Origin: G965200765 sp965200765
GTDB taxonomy: Bacteria; Pseudomonadota; Gammaproteobacteria; Arenicellales; JAJDZL01
Length of the DNA: 64,000 nt
Reading direction: 5' to 3'
NCBI GenBank assembly: GCA_965200765.1
Contig: OZ241380.1
Span: 2,914,001-2,978,000 of the forward strand
Shown here: positions 35,972 to 44,660 of the stretch, piece after piece
Layout: every line of letters begins with the position of its first letter
How positions within the stretch are numbered: the stretch's first letter is position 1
Position numbers and translations under genes: made by a program
Notes under the pieces: model-generated
What the model was told of the DNA's origin: nothing
Seen by the model: only the letters and a program-made list of their open reading frames with translations
Databases searched by the model: none

Positions 35972-36304
35972 GTGAATGGTACTACACTGATGGAAACGCA
36001 GTTAATTGGCGTGCCGGACGGCACATTTCGGCTACAGGGAAAGTTGCGATTTGATACAGTTTCAAAACTCCATGCCAGCGCACGTTTGTTCAACGACAAG
36101 GACACGAATGTTGTGATTGACATGTCTGAAGTGGAATCGGTTGACAGTGCCGGAATCGTACTCCTGGTCGAGTGGCTTGAACAAGCGGCAGGGCAAGGAG
36201 TTCAACTGTGTTTCAGGAATGTACCGGCCCAGATGGACCGACTGATTCAGGTGAGCGGCCTGTCCAAATTGTTTGAATCAAGTCGAATCAATACTGCGAG
36301 TTAG
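35972..36304 (+). CDS. mlaB: STAS-domain protein MlaB
   Basis: The product (104-110 residues; GTG 35972 or ATG 35990) is a single STAS domain with DMSEVESVDSAGIVLLVEW, the conserved loop that contacts the MlaF ATPase. Its identity rests on the fold and on its place before ibaG and murA, where mlaB lies in E. coli. The partner ATPase gene is not in the window. Confidence 0.8.
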   Translation: MNGTTLMETQLIGVPDGTFRLQGKLRFDTVSKLHASARLFNDKDTNVVIDMSEVESVDSAGIVLLVEWLEQAAGQGVQLCFRNVPAQMDRLIQVSGLSKLFESSRINTAS

Positions 36305-36391
36305 TTCGGGATGTATGTTATTTCACAGGTATTGTGGTAAAATTCATTGCAGTTATCGCCTTACGGCACGATTTTTCACCGCAGGAATACC

Positions 36392-36637
36392 ATGACCACT
36401 CCCGAATTAGTCAAGCAATGGATCGAAGCAGCCCTGGAAGGCGCAAGTGCGCGTGTGGCAGGCGACGGTCGCCATTTCGAGGCCGTGGTGGTATGCTCCG
36501 CGTTTCAGGGTAAATCAATGCTCGAGCAACACCGAATGGTCTATAGCGGACTGGGCGAAAAAATGGATGAAACAATTCATGCACTGTCACTGCAGACCTA
36601 TACGCCTGAGCAGTGGTCGGAACGCGCCAGTGAGTGA
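36392..36637 (+). CDS. ibaG: BolA-family protein IbaG
   Basis: The 81-residue protein has the BolA fold with HFEAVVVCSAFQGKSMLEQH and a C-terminal ALSLQTYTPEQW, as in the IbaG/YrbA group that lies before murA. BolA proteins bind [2Fe-2S] clusters with monothiol glutaredoxins; a Grx4-type gene follows 38 bp later. ATG at 36392 is preceded by CAGGAA. Confidence 0.92.
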   Translation: MTTPELVKQWIEAALEGASARVAGDGRHFEAVVVCSAFQGKSMLEQHRMVYSGLGEKMDETIHALSLQTYTPEQWSERASE

Positions 36638-36675
36638 ACATCGTTATTTCTTTTGCAACATAGGAGAGTTCTCAA

Positions 36676-36993
36676 ATGAACGTACAAGAACGAATCAAGG
36701 AAACCATCGGAAGTCATCGTGTGGTTTTGTTTATGAAAGGCACGCCGCAGTTTCCGCAATGCGGCTTTTCTTCACGGGCAGTTCAGATTCTGGAAGCGTG
36801 CAACACTGATTTCACAACAGTCAATGTACTCAGCGACATGGAGATTCGTGAAGGTATCAAGCAGTATTCCAGTTGGCCAACCATTCCACAAGTTTATATC
36901 GATGGCGAATTTGTCGGCGGCAGCGACATATTAATGTCAATGTACCAAAACGGCGAGTTGCAGAACAAGCTTGCCGCTGAACAGCAGCAATAG
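36676..36993 (+). CDS. grxD: Monothiol glutaredoxin (Grx4 type)
   Basis: The 105-residue protein has the monothiol active site MKGTPQFPQCGFSSRA (CGFS) and the WPTIPQVYIDGEFVGG strand. Such proteins carry and hand on [2Fe-2S] clusters and form complexes with BolA proteins; the preceding gene is a BolA member. Confidence 0.95.
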   Translation: MNVQERIKETIGSHRVVLFMKGTPQFPQCGFSSRAVQILEACNTDFTTVNVLSDMEIREGIKQYSSWPTIPQVYIDGEFVGGSDILMSMYQNGELQNKLAAEQQQ

Positions 36994-37023
36994 CATCTCG
37001 ACAATAAGTTGCGAGGGCCGAAC

Positions 37024-38298
37024 GTGGACAAGTTGATCGTTAACGGCGGGATAACGCTGAATGGCAGTGTGCGCATTTCCGGCGCAAAGAATTCCGCCTT
37101 GCCTATTCTGATTTCATCTCTGCTGACTGAAGAACCACTGAGAGTCAGCAATGTGCCGCATTTGCAGGACGTTACAACAACGCTGGATTTGCTGGGGCGT
37201 CTCGGAGTTCACCTGAAAGTTGATGAACGCATGAATATAGAAGTGAATGCGTCCGCGGTGAATAATTGCCGGGCAGTGTATGAACTGGTCAAATCTATGC
37301 GCGCTTCAATTCTGGTTCTGGGTCCGTTGTTGGCACGGTTTGGCAAAGCAGAAGTGGCCATGCCTGGGGGTTGTGTTATTGGAACCCGGCCGGTTGATTT
37401 GCATATCAAGGGTTTGCAGGCCATGGGGGCAGAGTTCGATAGCGAGGGTGGTTACATCAAGGCGAAAGTGAAAAGATTGCGTGGTGCGCATATCTTCATG
37501 GAAACGATTTCTGTAACAGGAACGGAAAACCTGATGATGGCAGCAACTATTGCCAAAGGAACGACGATCATTGAAAACGCGGCGCGCGAACCGGAAGTTG
37601 TCGACCTTGCCAACTGCCTGAACGGAATGGGTGCCCAAATCAGCGGTGTTGGCACCGACAAGATAACCATTGACGGTGTAGAGTCGTTGCATGGACATTC
37701 ACATCGAATTATTTCGGACCGAATTGAGGCCGGCACCTATCTGATTGCCGGTGCTGTAACGGGTGGTACTGTGCTTGTAAGAGATGTGCAGCCGGGCAAT
37801 ATGGCAGCGGTACTAACCAAGTTGAATGAAGCGGGTGCCACTTTGGAAGTAGGGTCGGATTGGGTAAAACTGACCATGGATCAGCAACGACCGAACTCGG
37901 TGGATGTAAAAACCGGTCCGTTTCCAGCGTTTCCGACCGATATGCAAGCGCAATTGCTGATGCTGAATACCGTTGCGCGCGGCAGTGCGACAGTAACCGA
38001 AACCATATTTGAAAATCGATTCATGCATGTTCAGGAATTGCAGAGAATGGGTGCCAATATCTCAATGCGGGGGAGTTCGGCATTGGTAAAAGGTGTGCGA
38101 AGACTGAAAGGTGCGCCGGTGATGGCAACCGATTTACGTGCATCTGCATGTCTGGCGCTGGCCGGACTGGTAGCCAATTCAGTCACAGAAATCGAGCGAA
38201 TTTATCATATCGACCGCGGCTATCAATGTATTGAAGAGAAGTTGGCGCAACTCGGCGCGCAAATCCGGCGCGTTCATGCTTACAAGATGGCCGTTTAA
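37024..38298 (+). CDS. murA: UDP-N-acetylglucosamine 1-carboxyvinyltransferase MurA
   Basis: MurA adds enolpyruvate to UDP-GlcNAc, the first committed step of peptidoglycan synthesis. The start block ITLNGSVRISGAKNSALPIL and the loop PGGCVIGTRPVDLH, with the Cys targeted by fosfomycin, are intact. Start is taken as GTG 37024 (AGGG nearby); a TTG at 37009 is possible. It is followed by the his genes. Confidence 0.96.
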   Translation: MDKLIVNGGITLNGSVRISGAKNSALPILISSLLTEEPLRVSNVPHLQDVTTTLDLLGRLGVHLKVDERMNIEVNASAVNNCRAVYELVKSMRASILVLGPLLARFGKAEVAMPGGCVIGTRPVDLHIKGLQAMGAEFDSEGGYIKAKVKRLRGAHIFMETISVTGTENLMMAATIAKGTTIIENAAREPEVVDLANCLNGMGAQISGVGTDKITIDGVESLHGHSHRIISDRIEAGTYLIAGAVTGGTVLVRDVQPGNMAAVLTKLNEAGATLEVGSDWVKLTMDQQRPNSVDVKTGPFPAFPTDMQAQLLMLNTVARGSATVTETIFENRFMHVQELQRMGANISMRGSSALVKGVRRLKGAPVMATDLRASACLALAGLVANSVTEIERIYHIDRGYQCIEEKLAQLGAQIRRVHAYKMAV

Positions 38299-38349
38299 TC
38301 ATCCGGTTTTCCAGTCACGCCGCAATTTCCGACCTGCCGGGGCGAAACC

Positions 38350-39024
38350 ATGATCGATAACCCGGAAACAATTATTTCAGTTGCGATTTCAAAGGGGCGA
38401 ATTCTGCACGAAGCCTTGACGATGCTACATCGTGCGGGGCTTGCTCCAAAAGATGATCTTCGGACCACTCGCAAACTGGTGGTGGACACCTTTTCCAGCA
38501 ACGTGAAACTGATTATCGTACGGAGCGAAGATGTGCCGGTCTATGTCAATTTGGGCGGTGCAGATTTTGGTATTGTGGGCAAGGATATCCTGCTGGAGAG
38601 TGACAATGGCGAGTTCTATGAACTGCTGGATCTGGGCTTGTCACCGTGCAGGCTGGTAGTAGCCGGCAAAGAAGAACTTGCTGACGACAGCAATGCATTC
38701 AATAGCGGCAAGAACCGAATTGCGACCAAGTATGTCAATACCACCCGTAAGCACTTTGCGCGCCAGGGATTGCATGTCAGCGTGATGAAGTTGACCGGTT
38801 CAATGGAACTGGCGCCGCTGTGCGGAATTGCGGATCGAATTGTTGATTTGACCAGCACCGGCAACACTTTGCGCACCAACGGACTGGTTGAACTGGAAAC
38901 CATTGCTCCAATCAGTGCCCGCCTCATCGCCAACAAGGCTTCCATGCGACTGAAGCATCAACAAATGAAAGATATTGTGCTGAGATTTGAGCACTTCATC
39001 GCAGGTGCTGGAACGGATGCTTGA
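38350..39024 (+). CDS. hisG: ATP phosphoribosyltransferase, short form
   Basis: The 224-residue enzyme starts histidine synthesis from ATP and PRPP. The family block is SVAISKGRILHEALTML, and the PRPP loop region is IVDLTSTGNTLRTNGL. It lacks the C-terminal regulatory domain of the long form and so should need HisZ, which is not in this window. It overlaps hisD by 8 bp. Confidence 0.95.
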   Translation: MIDNPETIISVAISKGRILHEALTMLHRAGLAPKDDLRTTRKLVVDTFSSNVKLIIVRSEDVPVYVNLGGADFGIVGKDILLESDNGEFYELLDLGLSPCRLVVAGKEELADDSNAFNSGKNRIATKYVNTTRKHFARQGLHVSVMKLTGSMELAPLCGIADRIVDLTSTGNTLRTNGLVELETIAPISARLIANKASMRLKHQQMKDIVLRFEHFIAGAGTDA

Positions 39025-40318
39025 TATTACGTCTCTGGACCCTTCCGACCCGGATTTTGCCGAACAGTTTTCCACGCTTCTGATACGCGGATCTGAATTC
39101 GATGCGAGTGTCGAGGAATCTGTGCGACGTATCATTCAGCGCGTGCGTACGCAAGGCGATCAAGCGTTGCTTGCATTGACACAGGAATTTGATCGCTACG
39201 AAGCAAACTCTGTTTCTGATTTGGAAGTGTCGCAGGACCGGCTACATGCCGCATCGGCGGCGTTGTCGCCGAATGTTAAACAGGCCATTGAAGAAGCGGC
39301 GCAAAGAATACAGAAGTTTCACGAACATCAGCTGGAAGATTCCTGGGAGCTGGTGGACGAGCATGGTTCAAAGTTCGGACAGAGAGTCAATCCGATTGAG
39401 CAGGTAGGTATCTATGTTCCAGGCGGACGGGCCGCGTATCCGTCATCGGTGTTGATGACGGCAATTCCGGCACGTGTTGCCGGCGTAAGAAAAATTGTCA
39501 TGACGGTGCCAGCACCGGACGGCGAGGTGAATGATCTGGTTCTGGCCGCGGCTCACATTGCAGGTGTTGATCAGGTTTTTCTGATTGGCGGGGCGCAAGC
39601 TATAGCCGCACTTGCCTATGGCACGCAGACTGTACCGCGTGTGGACAAGATTGTAGGGCCGGGCAACGCTTATGTTTCCGCTGCCAAGCGACAGGTGTTC
39701 GGGCAAGTGGGTATTGACTTGATTGCAGGACCTTCAGAGGTCGTTGTTGTATGCGATGAATCAACCCATGCTGAATGGGCGGCGATGGACATGTTTGCAC
39801 AAGCCGAACATGATGTGGATGCGCAGTCGATTTTGCTGTCGACCAGCAAGGAAAAAATCAGCGAAGTGCGCCAAATCATGGAAAACTTGCTTCCTGAAAT
39901 GGAACGCCGCGACATCATTGCGCAGTCTCTTGCACAACAGGGAGCCTTGATTCATGTTGCAAACCAAGACCAATTGCTTGAATTGATTCATGCAATTGCT
40001 CCCGAACATCTGGAGTTGTTGATTGAAGATGCCGATGCGGTCAGCAAGAAGGTGAGCAATGCCGGTGCGATTTTTGTCGGTCAATACAGTGCCGAAGTAT
40101 TGGGTGATTACTGTGCAGGACCCAATCATGTACTGCCCACATCCGGTGCGGCACGGTTCAGTTCGGCGCTGGGTGTATACGATTTTCTGAAGCGAACATC
40201 AATTGTGTCCTGTACACGCGCTGGAGCGAGTGTGCTGGCAGAGCTTGCAAGCACGATTGCGCGCGAAGAACAACTGCAGGCGCATGCGCGTTCGGCAGAA
40301 TACCGCGGAGCGGATTGA
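39017..40318 (+). CDS. hisD: Histidinol dehydrogenase
   Basis: HisD oxidises L-histidinol to L-histidine in two NAD-dependent steps with zinc. Blocks such as QVGIYVPGGRAAYPSSVLM, GPGNAYVSAAKR and GPNHVLPTSGAARF are typical. Start is ATG 39017, inside the end of hisG; the upstream TTG extension lies within hisG. Confidence 0.97.
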   Translation: MLDITSLDPSDPDFAEQFSTLLIRGSEFDASVEESVRRIIQRVRTQGDQALLALTQEFDRYEANSVSDLEVSQDRLHAASAALSPNVKQAIEEAAQRIQKFHEHQLEDSWELVDEHGSKFGQRVNPIEQVGIYVPGGRAAYPSSVLMTAIPARVAGVRKIVMTVPAPDGEVNDLVLAAAHIAGVDQVFLIGGAQAIAALAYGTQTVPRVDKIVGPGNAYVSAAKRQVFGQVGIDLIAGPSEVVVVCDESTHAEWAAMDMFAQAEHDVDAQSILLSTSKEKISEVRQIMENLLPEMERRDIIAQSLAQQGALIHVANQDQLLELIHAIAPEHLELLIEDADAVSKKVSNAGAIFVGQYSAEVLGDYCAGPNHVLPTSGAARFSSALGVYDFLKRTSIVSCTRAGASVLAELASTIAREEQLQAHARSAEYRGAD

Positions 40319-40330
40319 CGGAGCAGTAAA

Positions 40331-41407
40331 TTGCCAGAAAATCGAATTTCCAGGCTGATTCATACGGAGATTCAGGCGCTACGCGCCTATCGGGTTGAAG
40401 ATTCTGACGGCATGATCAAGCTGGATGCGATGGAAAGCCCGTACGGGATTCCCGAAGGATTGCGCCCAGAATGGCTGGAAAGACTTCGCACGATTGAAGT
40501 CAATCGATATCCGGGCCCTGACGCAAGTGAACTGAAAACACGGTTGCGAGAGGTATTCAAGATTCCGGCAGATCTCGCGATTATGCTTGGCAATGGTTCC
40601 GACGAGTTGATTCAGCTGGTTCAACTGGCGGTTGCCGGTGCTGGTCGAAAAATCATGTCGCCGCAACCATCATTTTCCATGTATGAAATCATTGCGCGTT
40701 ATACGCGTGGTGAATTTGTTTCGGTTTCGCTGGAAGACAACTTCGGGCTGTCGCAGGAAAAATGGATGGATGCTTTGCAAAAACACTCTCCGGACTGTGT
40801 GTTTTTCTCGCACCCGAACAACCCTACGGGCAATCTGTTTAACCCTTCATTGATAGAAGAAACTGCCGCGTGCACAGACGGACTGGTTGTTGTGGATGAA
40901 GCATACCAAGCGTATGCCGATCACACGATGATGCCGTTCATTTCCGGATTTGAAAATATGCTCGCAATGCGAACCATGTCAAAAAGCGGACTGGCCGGCT
41001 TGCGTTTGGGTTATATGGCGGGTATAACAGAGTGGGTGACGCAGTTTGAAAAGCTTCGATTTCCCTACAACGTGAATGTTCTCACGCAGGAGAGTGTTAT
41101 GTTTGCATTGGAAAACTGGTCGGAGTTCAGCTCCGCAACGGAATTGCTTTGCACCGAGCGCGAGCGCATGACACAAAAACTGAAGGACTTTGACACTTTG
41201 ACAGTTTATCCAAGTCAAACGAACTTTCTGACGATACGCTTAAATCAAGCCGATGCGGACCAAGTGTTTCAGGATTTGAAAAAAATGGGGATTTTGATCA
41301 AGAATCTGAACGGCTCACATCCGGTTCTGACCCGCTGTCTGCGAATCACAATCGGCACGCCGCAAGAGAACAACGCGGTGTGCGAAGCATTGACGCGGAT
41401 TCTGTGA
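40331..41407 (+). CDS. hisC: Histidinol-phosphate aminotransferase
   Basis: The 358-residue fold-type I PLP enzyme has GNGSDELIQL, the HPNNPTGN loop and the Lys-bearing MSKSGLAGLRLGY. It converts imidazole-acetol phosphate to histidinol phosphate. Start is TTG at 40331, 12 bp after hisD. The next his gene, hisB, lies 3.2 kb on, past an inserted restriction-modification pair. Confidence 0.95.
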   Translation: MPENRISRLIHTEIQALRAYRVEDSDGMIKLDAMESPYGIPEGLRPEWLERLRTIEVNRYPGPDASELKTRLREVFKIPADLAIMLGNGSDELIQLVQLAVAGAGRKIMSPQPSFSMYEIIARYTRGEFVSVSLEDNFGLSQEKWMDALQKHSPDCVFFSHPNNPTGNLFNPSLIEETAACTDGLVVVDEAYQAYADHTMMPFISGFENMLAMRTMSKSGLAGLRLGYMAGITEWVTQFEKLRFPYNVNVLTQESVMFALENWSEFSSATELLCTERERMTQKLKDFDTLTVYPSQTNFLTIRLNQADADQVFQDLKKMGILIKNLNGSHPVLTRCLRITIGTPQENNAVCEALTRIL

Positions 41408-41428
41408 AATGGTATCAGCAAAAGACGG

Positions 41429-42919
41429 GTGATTGAATTGAGCGACTTGGTTAAACAGAACGGAATCATCTATACTCCTGAATGGATAGTCAAGATCATT
41501 CATGACAAGACTTTGCCGAAGAATCTTGCAGATATTGCAGTTTGCGACCCTGCCTGCGGAGACGGTGCATTTTTAATCGATGTTGCTGAACGAATCTGCC
41601 GGCAAGCCATCAAGTCAAACGATCAACATCTTTACATCAAATCGTTGAAGAAGTTAACAGGATTTGATATTGATGCACATGTTCTTGACTATTGCCGAGA
41701 CAAATTAAACAAAAAGGTCAAGGAATTTTTCCCCGATGTCCAAATCAAATGGAATTTACGGGTCGTTGATGGAATTGATCAAAAGCAATGGCAGTCCTGG
41801 TGCAATACATTTGACTATGTCGTAGGAAATCCACCCTATGTTCGTATTCAGCATTTGGAAGAAAAAAGGCGAAAAATTATCAGAAATGGAGAATGGAACA
41901 GTCTCAGCGGTTGCACTGATTTGTACATATTATTCTATGAGTATGGCTTGAAGCTGTTGAAAGAGGGTGGATCCCTGTGTTTCATCACTCCGAACAGTTG
42001 GATGAAAAACAATGCGGGAAAATCACTCAGAAATTATCTGAACTCTTTTCAAGTCAACTATATTCTTGACTTTGACGATTATCAGGTTTTTAAAGGGGTT
42101 ACGACTTATACAGCAATAACACAAATATTAAAAACACCCAGGTCCAAAGGAGCGAAGGTGGGAAAGTTTAAACACAAGCGAATCAAGACAGGATTTCAAC
42201 TCATCCAGTTCCGTGACAAATGGGTATGCGTTCGAGATGATTTTGGTACGAAATTTGATTTGTCGGCGAACAAGGTACTAGGAGATATTGCAAAAATCCA
42301 AGTGGGTATTCAAACCTTGGCAGACAAGGTATTCATTCTTCCTGTGATTAGACATGAAGACAGCAAGATAATTTGCATTGGAAAGGATGAAGAAGTGCCG
42401 ATTGAAGCCGATGTTGCAAAGAGAATCGTTAAAGCATCTGTCATGAAGGAAGGGAAAGACAAGATTGCTCGGGTCATTATTTTTCCGTATGACGAAAATG
42501 GTGATTTAGTACCTGAATCCATATTCAAGGAAAACTACCCTCTTGCGTACAAATGGCTGAAAAAACATAAATCTGTTTTGCTCAATAGAGATAAAGGAAA
42601 ACCTTGCCAATACAAATGGTACGAGTTCGGACGAAATGTTGGAGTAAAGACTGGATTTGGACAGAAAATTCTGACCTCGGGCATGAACAAGAAGCCAAAT
42701 TTTCAGATATGCAATGATGCAGACACTTTGTTTTACAGTGGATATTCAATCAAACCAAACTCTGGTATTGAAATTTTCAAGTTGCTGGATGAATTGAATA
42801 GTCCGTTAATGGAAGAATATATTGAGTCTGTATCAAAGCCTTTCCAGCAAGGGTGGCGTTCTTACGCAAAATCGTATATTCAGGATTATCCTGTGAACTA
42901 TGCGAGAATAACACAATGA
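41429..42919 (+). CDS. Type II-like N6-adenine DNA methyltransferase
   Basis: The 496-residue protein has motif I VCDPACGDGAFLIDVAERI at residues 35-55 and motif IV DYVVGNPPYVRIQHL near 130. The I-to-IV order and NPPY mark the gamma class (TaqI-like), which methylates adenine N6. A C-terminal target-recognition region follows. Start is GTG 41429, about 20 bp after hisC. It overlaps the next gene by 4 bp (ATGA), as expected for a restriction-modification pair. Confidence 0.88.
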   Translation: MIELSDLVKQNGIIYTPEWIVKIIHDKTLPKNLADIAVCDPACGDGAFLIDVAERICRQAIKSNDQHLYIKSLKKLTGFDIDAHVLDYCRDKLNKKVKEFFPDVQIKWNLRVVDGIDQKQWQSWCNTFDYVVGNPPYVRIQHLEEKRRKIIRNGEWNSLSGCTDLYILFYEYGLKLLKEGGSLCFITPNSWMKNNAGKSLRNYLNSFQVNYILDFDDYQVFKGVTTYTAITQILKTPRSKGAKVGKFKHKRIKTGFQLIQFRDKWVCVRDDFGTKFDLSANKVLGDIAKIQVGIQTLADKVFILPVIRHEDSKIICIGKDEEVPIEADVAKRIVKASVMKEGKDKIARVIIFPYDENGDLVPESIFKENYPLAYKWLKKHKSVLLNRDKGKPCQYKWYEFGRNVGVKTGFGQKILTSGMNKKPNFQICNDADTLFYSGYSIKPNSGIEIFKLLDELNSPLMEEYIESVSKPFQQGWRSYAKSYIQDYPVNYARITQ

Positions 42920-43641
42920 GTGTTCACCACAGAGATGTAGTAGTTCAAACATCGATTTCACATCGGTTTCTAGAAGCTGTCCAAGGTTCCTACCAGGCCT
43001 ATTTGGAACACGGGGCAAGATCCAATGAAAAACTGAAAGTTCTTCACGGCTGGATTATTGAAGAAATTGGCAAGGAGCTTGGCGATGAATATACGATTTC
43101 AGGGTTGACTCACAAATCCAGTTCTGAAAAGAGTGTAGAGGGCATGTATTATTCGAAAAAGGTCGATCTTCTGGTAGCGAGAGACAACCAGCATCTCGGT
43201 GTAATCAGCATCAAGTTTGTTCAGTCAAATTACATGCAAAACAAGAATAACTATTTTGAGCAACAACTGGGAGAAACAGCAAATTTACGAAGCAATGACA
43301 TCGTTTTTGGTCATGTAATCATCTTTACAGAACCCATACCCTACTACAAAAGAGACAAAAGCATCAGTCGTTTTGAACATGTTTCTGATGAAGTTATTGA
43401 AAGATACAGCAAACTGGTAACCGATCATAGATATCCGCATATTCCTGATGTTCAAGCGATGTGTATAGTGCGATTAAGTGAAGACAGGCAAAGAATCCTC
43501 AGGATATGCAATAAAGAAGACCTGCCTGAAATTTCAGCGTCGTCTTATCACCTTCTTCACAACAAATTGAGTATTGAAAATTTTGTACCTATGTTCTGCC
43601 GGGCAATTGAGTTGAAGTTTATGCAAGTGAATACGAATTGA
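42916..43641 (+). CDS. Probable type II restriction endonuclease
   Basis: The 241-residue protein (ATG at 42916; a longer frame runs inside the methyltransferase) has no named family that I recognise. YYSKKVDLLVA followed by LGVISIKF gives an Asp and an x-I-K pair at the spacing of a PD-(D/E)XK active site. Position and coupling to the methyltransferase make it the likely cutting partner. The recognition site is unknown. Confidence 0.7.
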   Translation: MSVHHRDVVVQTSISHRFLEAVQGSYQAYLEHGARSNEKLKVLHGWIIEEIGKELGDEYTISGLTHKSSSEKSVEGMYYSKKVDLLVARDNQHLGVISIKFVQSNYMQNKNNYFEQQLGETANLRSNDIVFGHVIIFTEPIPYYKRDKSISRFEHVSDEVIERYSKLVTDHRYPHIPDVQAMCIVRLSEDRQRILRICNKEDLPEISASSYHLLHNKLSIENFVPMFCRAIELKFMQVNTN

Positions 43642-43685
43642 GCATGGTTGCCGACGGGTACGAGGTGGCCCCATGAACGTTCGAC

Positions 43686-43735
43686 AGCAAGAGCGAGCGG
43701 TTGCTAGATCGTCTCATCTCGCTCCTGCTTTTTTG
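43686..43735 (+). terminator. Intrinsic terminator after the restriction gene
   Basis: AGCAAGAGCGAG (43686-43697) pairs with CTCGCTCCTGCT (43718-43729) at 11 of 12 positions. A run of seven T follows. It lies 45 bp past the endonuclease stop and would cut the his operon transcript before hisB. Confidence 0.8.
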
Positions 43736-43743
43736 TACTTTTT

Positions 43744-43772
43744 CGAATTGATTTGTCAATAAAATCAATTCG
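43744..43772. repeat. Perfect 11-bp inverted repeat
   Basis: CGAATTGATTT and AAATCAATTCG flank a 7-base spacer, right after the terminator. It is 20 bp past the final stop of the minus-strand broken ORF, so it may end that transcript, or bind a regulator. Confidence 0.5.
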
Positions 43773-43791
43773 TTATACAATTCAAAAAGGG

Positions 43792-44211
43792 TTATTCAGG
43801 ATTGACGAACTGGTGCTTGTTGCACAAGTATCTGAACTCGAGTGATTTCCTTTCTTTGGGGTTCCAATTGTTGGTGATTTCACCGGTTTTACAGCAGGAA
43901 CTATGATTGCTTGATTTTTCCGTTGGTTGGATAAACAAGACCAATCAAGTGTATCGGGAAGATGAAACGAAAGCGGGGCTGCTGTTTCGATTTCCCATAC
44001 GCTTGCGCAATTCCGGTGCCGGATTATCGTTTTTATGTTCATTTTTGCCATCCTTCAAAAATTTGCCGGTCTCGAATGACCAACTGTCTAGACTCGACAA
44101 CAACTCCTTAATATTATCCGGTTGGCACGGGTCGGCCGAGTATTTTTTTGTTGTTTCACCCTTGGAATCAACATGATGAGCACCAAATTCGTTGCTTTTT
44201 TGTGATTGCAC
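43792..44211 (-). pseudogene. Hypothetical ORF interrupted by one in-frame TGA
   Basis: A minus-strand frame of 88 codons from 44211 ends at TGA (43945-43947). The same frame then stays open for 50 more codons to a TAA at 43792. The downstream part reads like a protein (TNNWNPKERKSLEFRYLCNK). Either a nonsense mutation has split a gene of about 139 residues, or only the first part is used. No family is recognised. Several plus-strand frames overlap it. Confidence 0.35.
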
Positions 44212-44391
44212 GTACTAAAATAAGTCAATAAATACAATAAGATACAGAAATTGATATACTAGATTGCCAGTAGTACAGGTTCTTGGTATGAACCTGACCT
44301 TGGATGACTAGACTGCCAAGATACGCCAATGCTTTGAGTAGCTGGAGGCTTCGCGCCGCAACCAGTCAACTTCGCATCTGTGAAATTTTAC

Positions 44392-44421
44392 TTGACATTC
44401 CACGCCTGACTTTGGTATACT
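44392..44421 (+). promoter_or_regulatory. Sigma-70-type promoter before a short hairpin RNA and hisB
   Basis: A consensus -35 TTGACA (44392-44397) and a -10 TATACT (44416-44421) are 18 bp apart. Transcription would begin near 44427. Confidence 0.7.
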
Positions 44422-44426
44422 TGCTC

Positions 44427-44495
44427 ATCTGTTTCAGGACACCTCCCGAGTGAAAAACGGTATTCGTACTAAAATTCTCACGGGAGGTGTTTTTT
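44427..44495 (+). ncRNA. Putative short RNA or leader ending in a strong terminator
   Basis: From the promoter start point a transcript of about 70 nt would end at a hairpin: ACACCTCCCG (44439-44448) pairs perfectly with CGGGAGGTGT (44481-44490), followed by six T. It could be a free small RNA or an attenuator in front of hisB (165 bp on). There is no His-codon-rich leader peptide that I can see. The left arm contains ACCTCC, complementary to a Shine-Dalgarno sequence. Confidence 0.5.
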
Positions 44496-44660
44496 CCGCC
44501 TCCCTCGGCATTGTTTGCTCACCACCTTGAGCGAACACAACGACTTCCAAAATCAAAGGTGCAACAATCGGCTATAATGCACGTGAGCGTTTCAGGGTTG
44601 CAACCATGAAGCGAAACCTGGCAAGTATTATTCCGAACAAAATCACAACCCTTCCGTATT

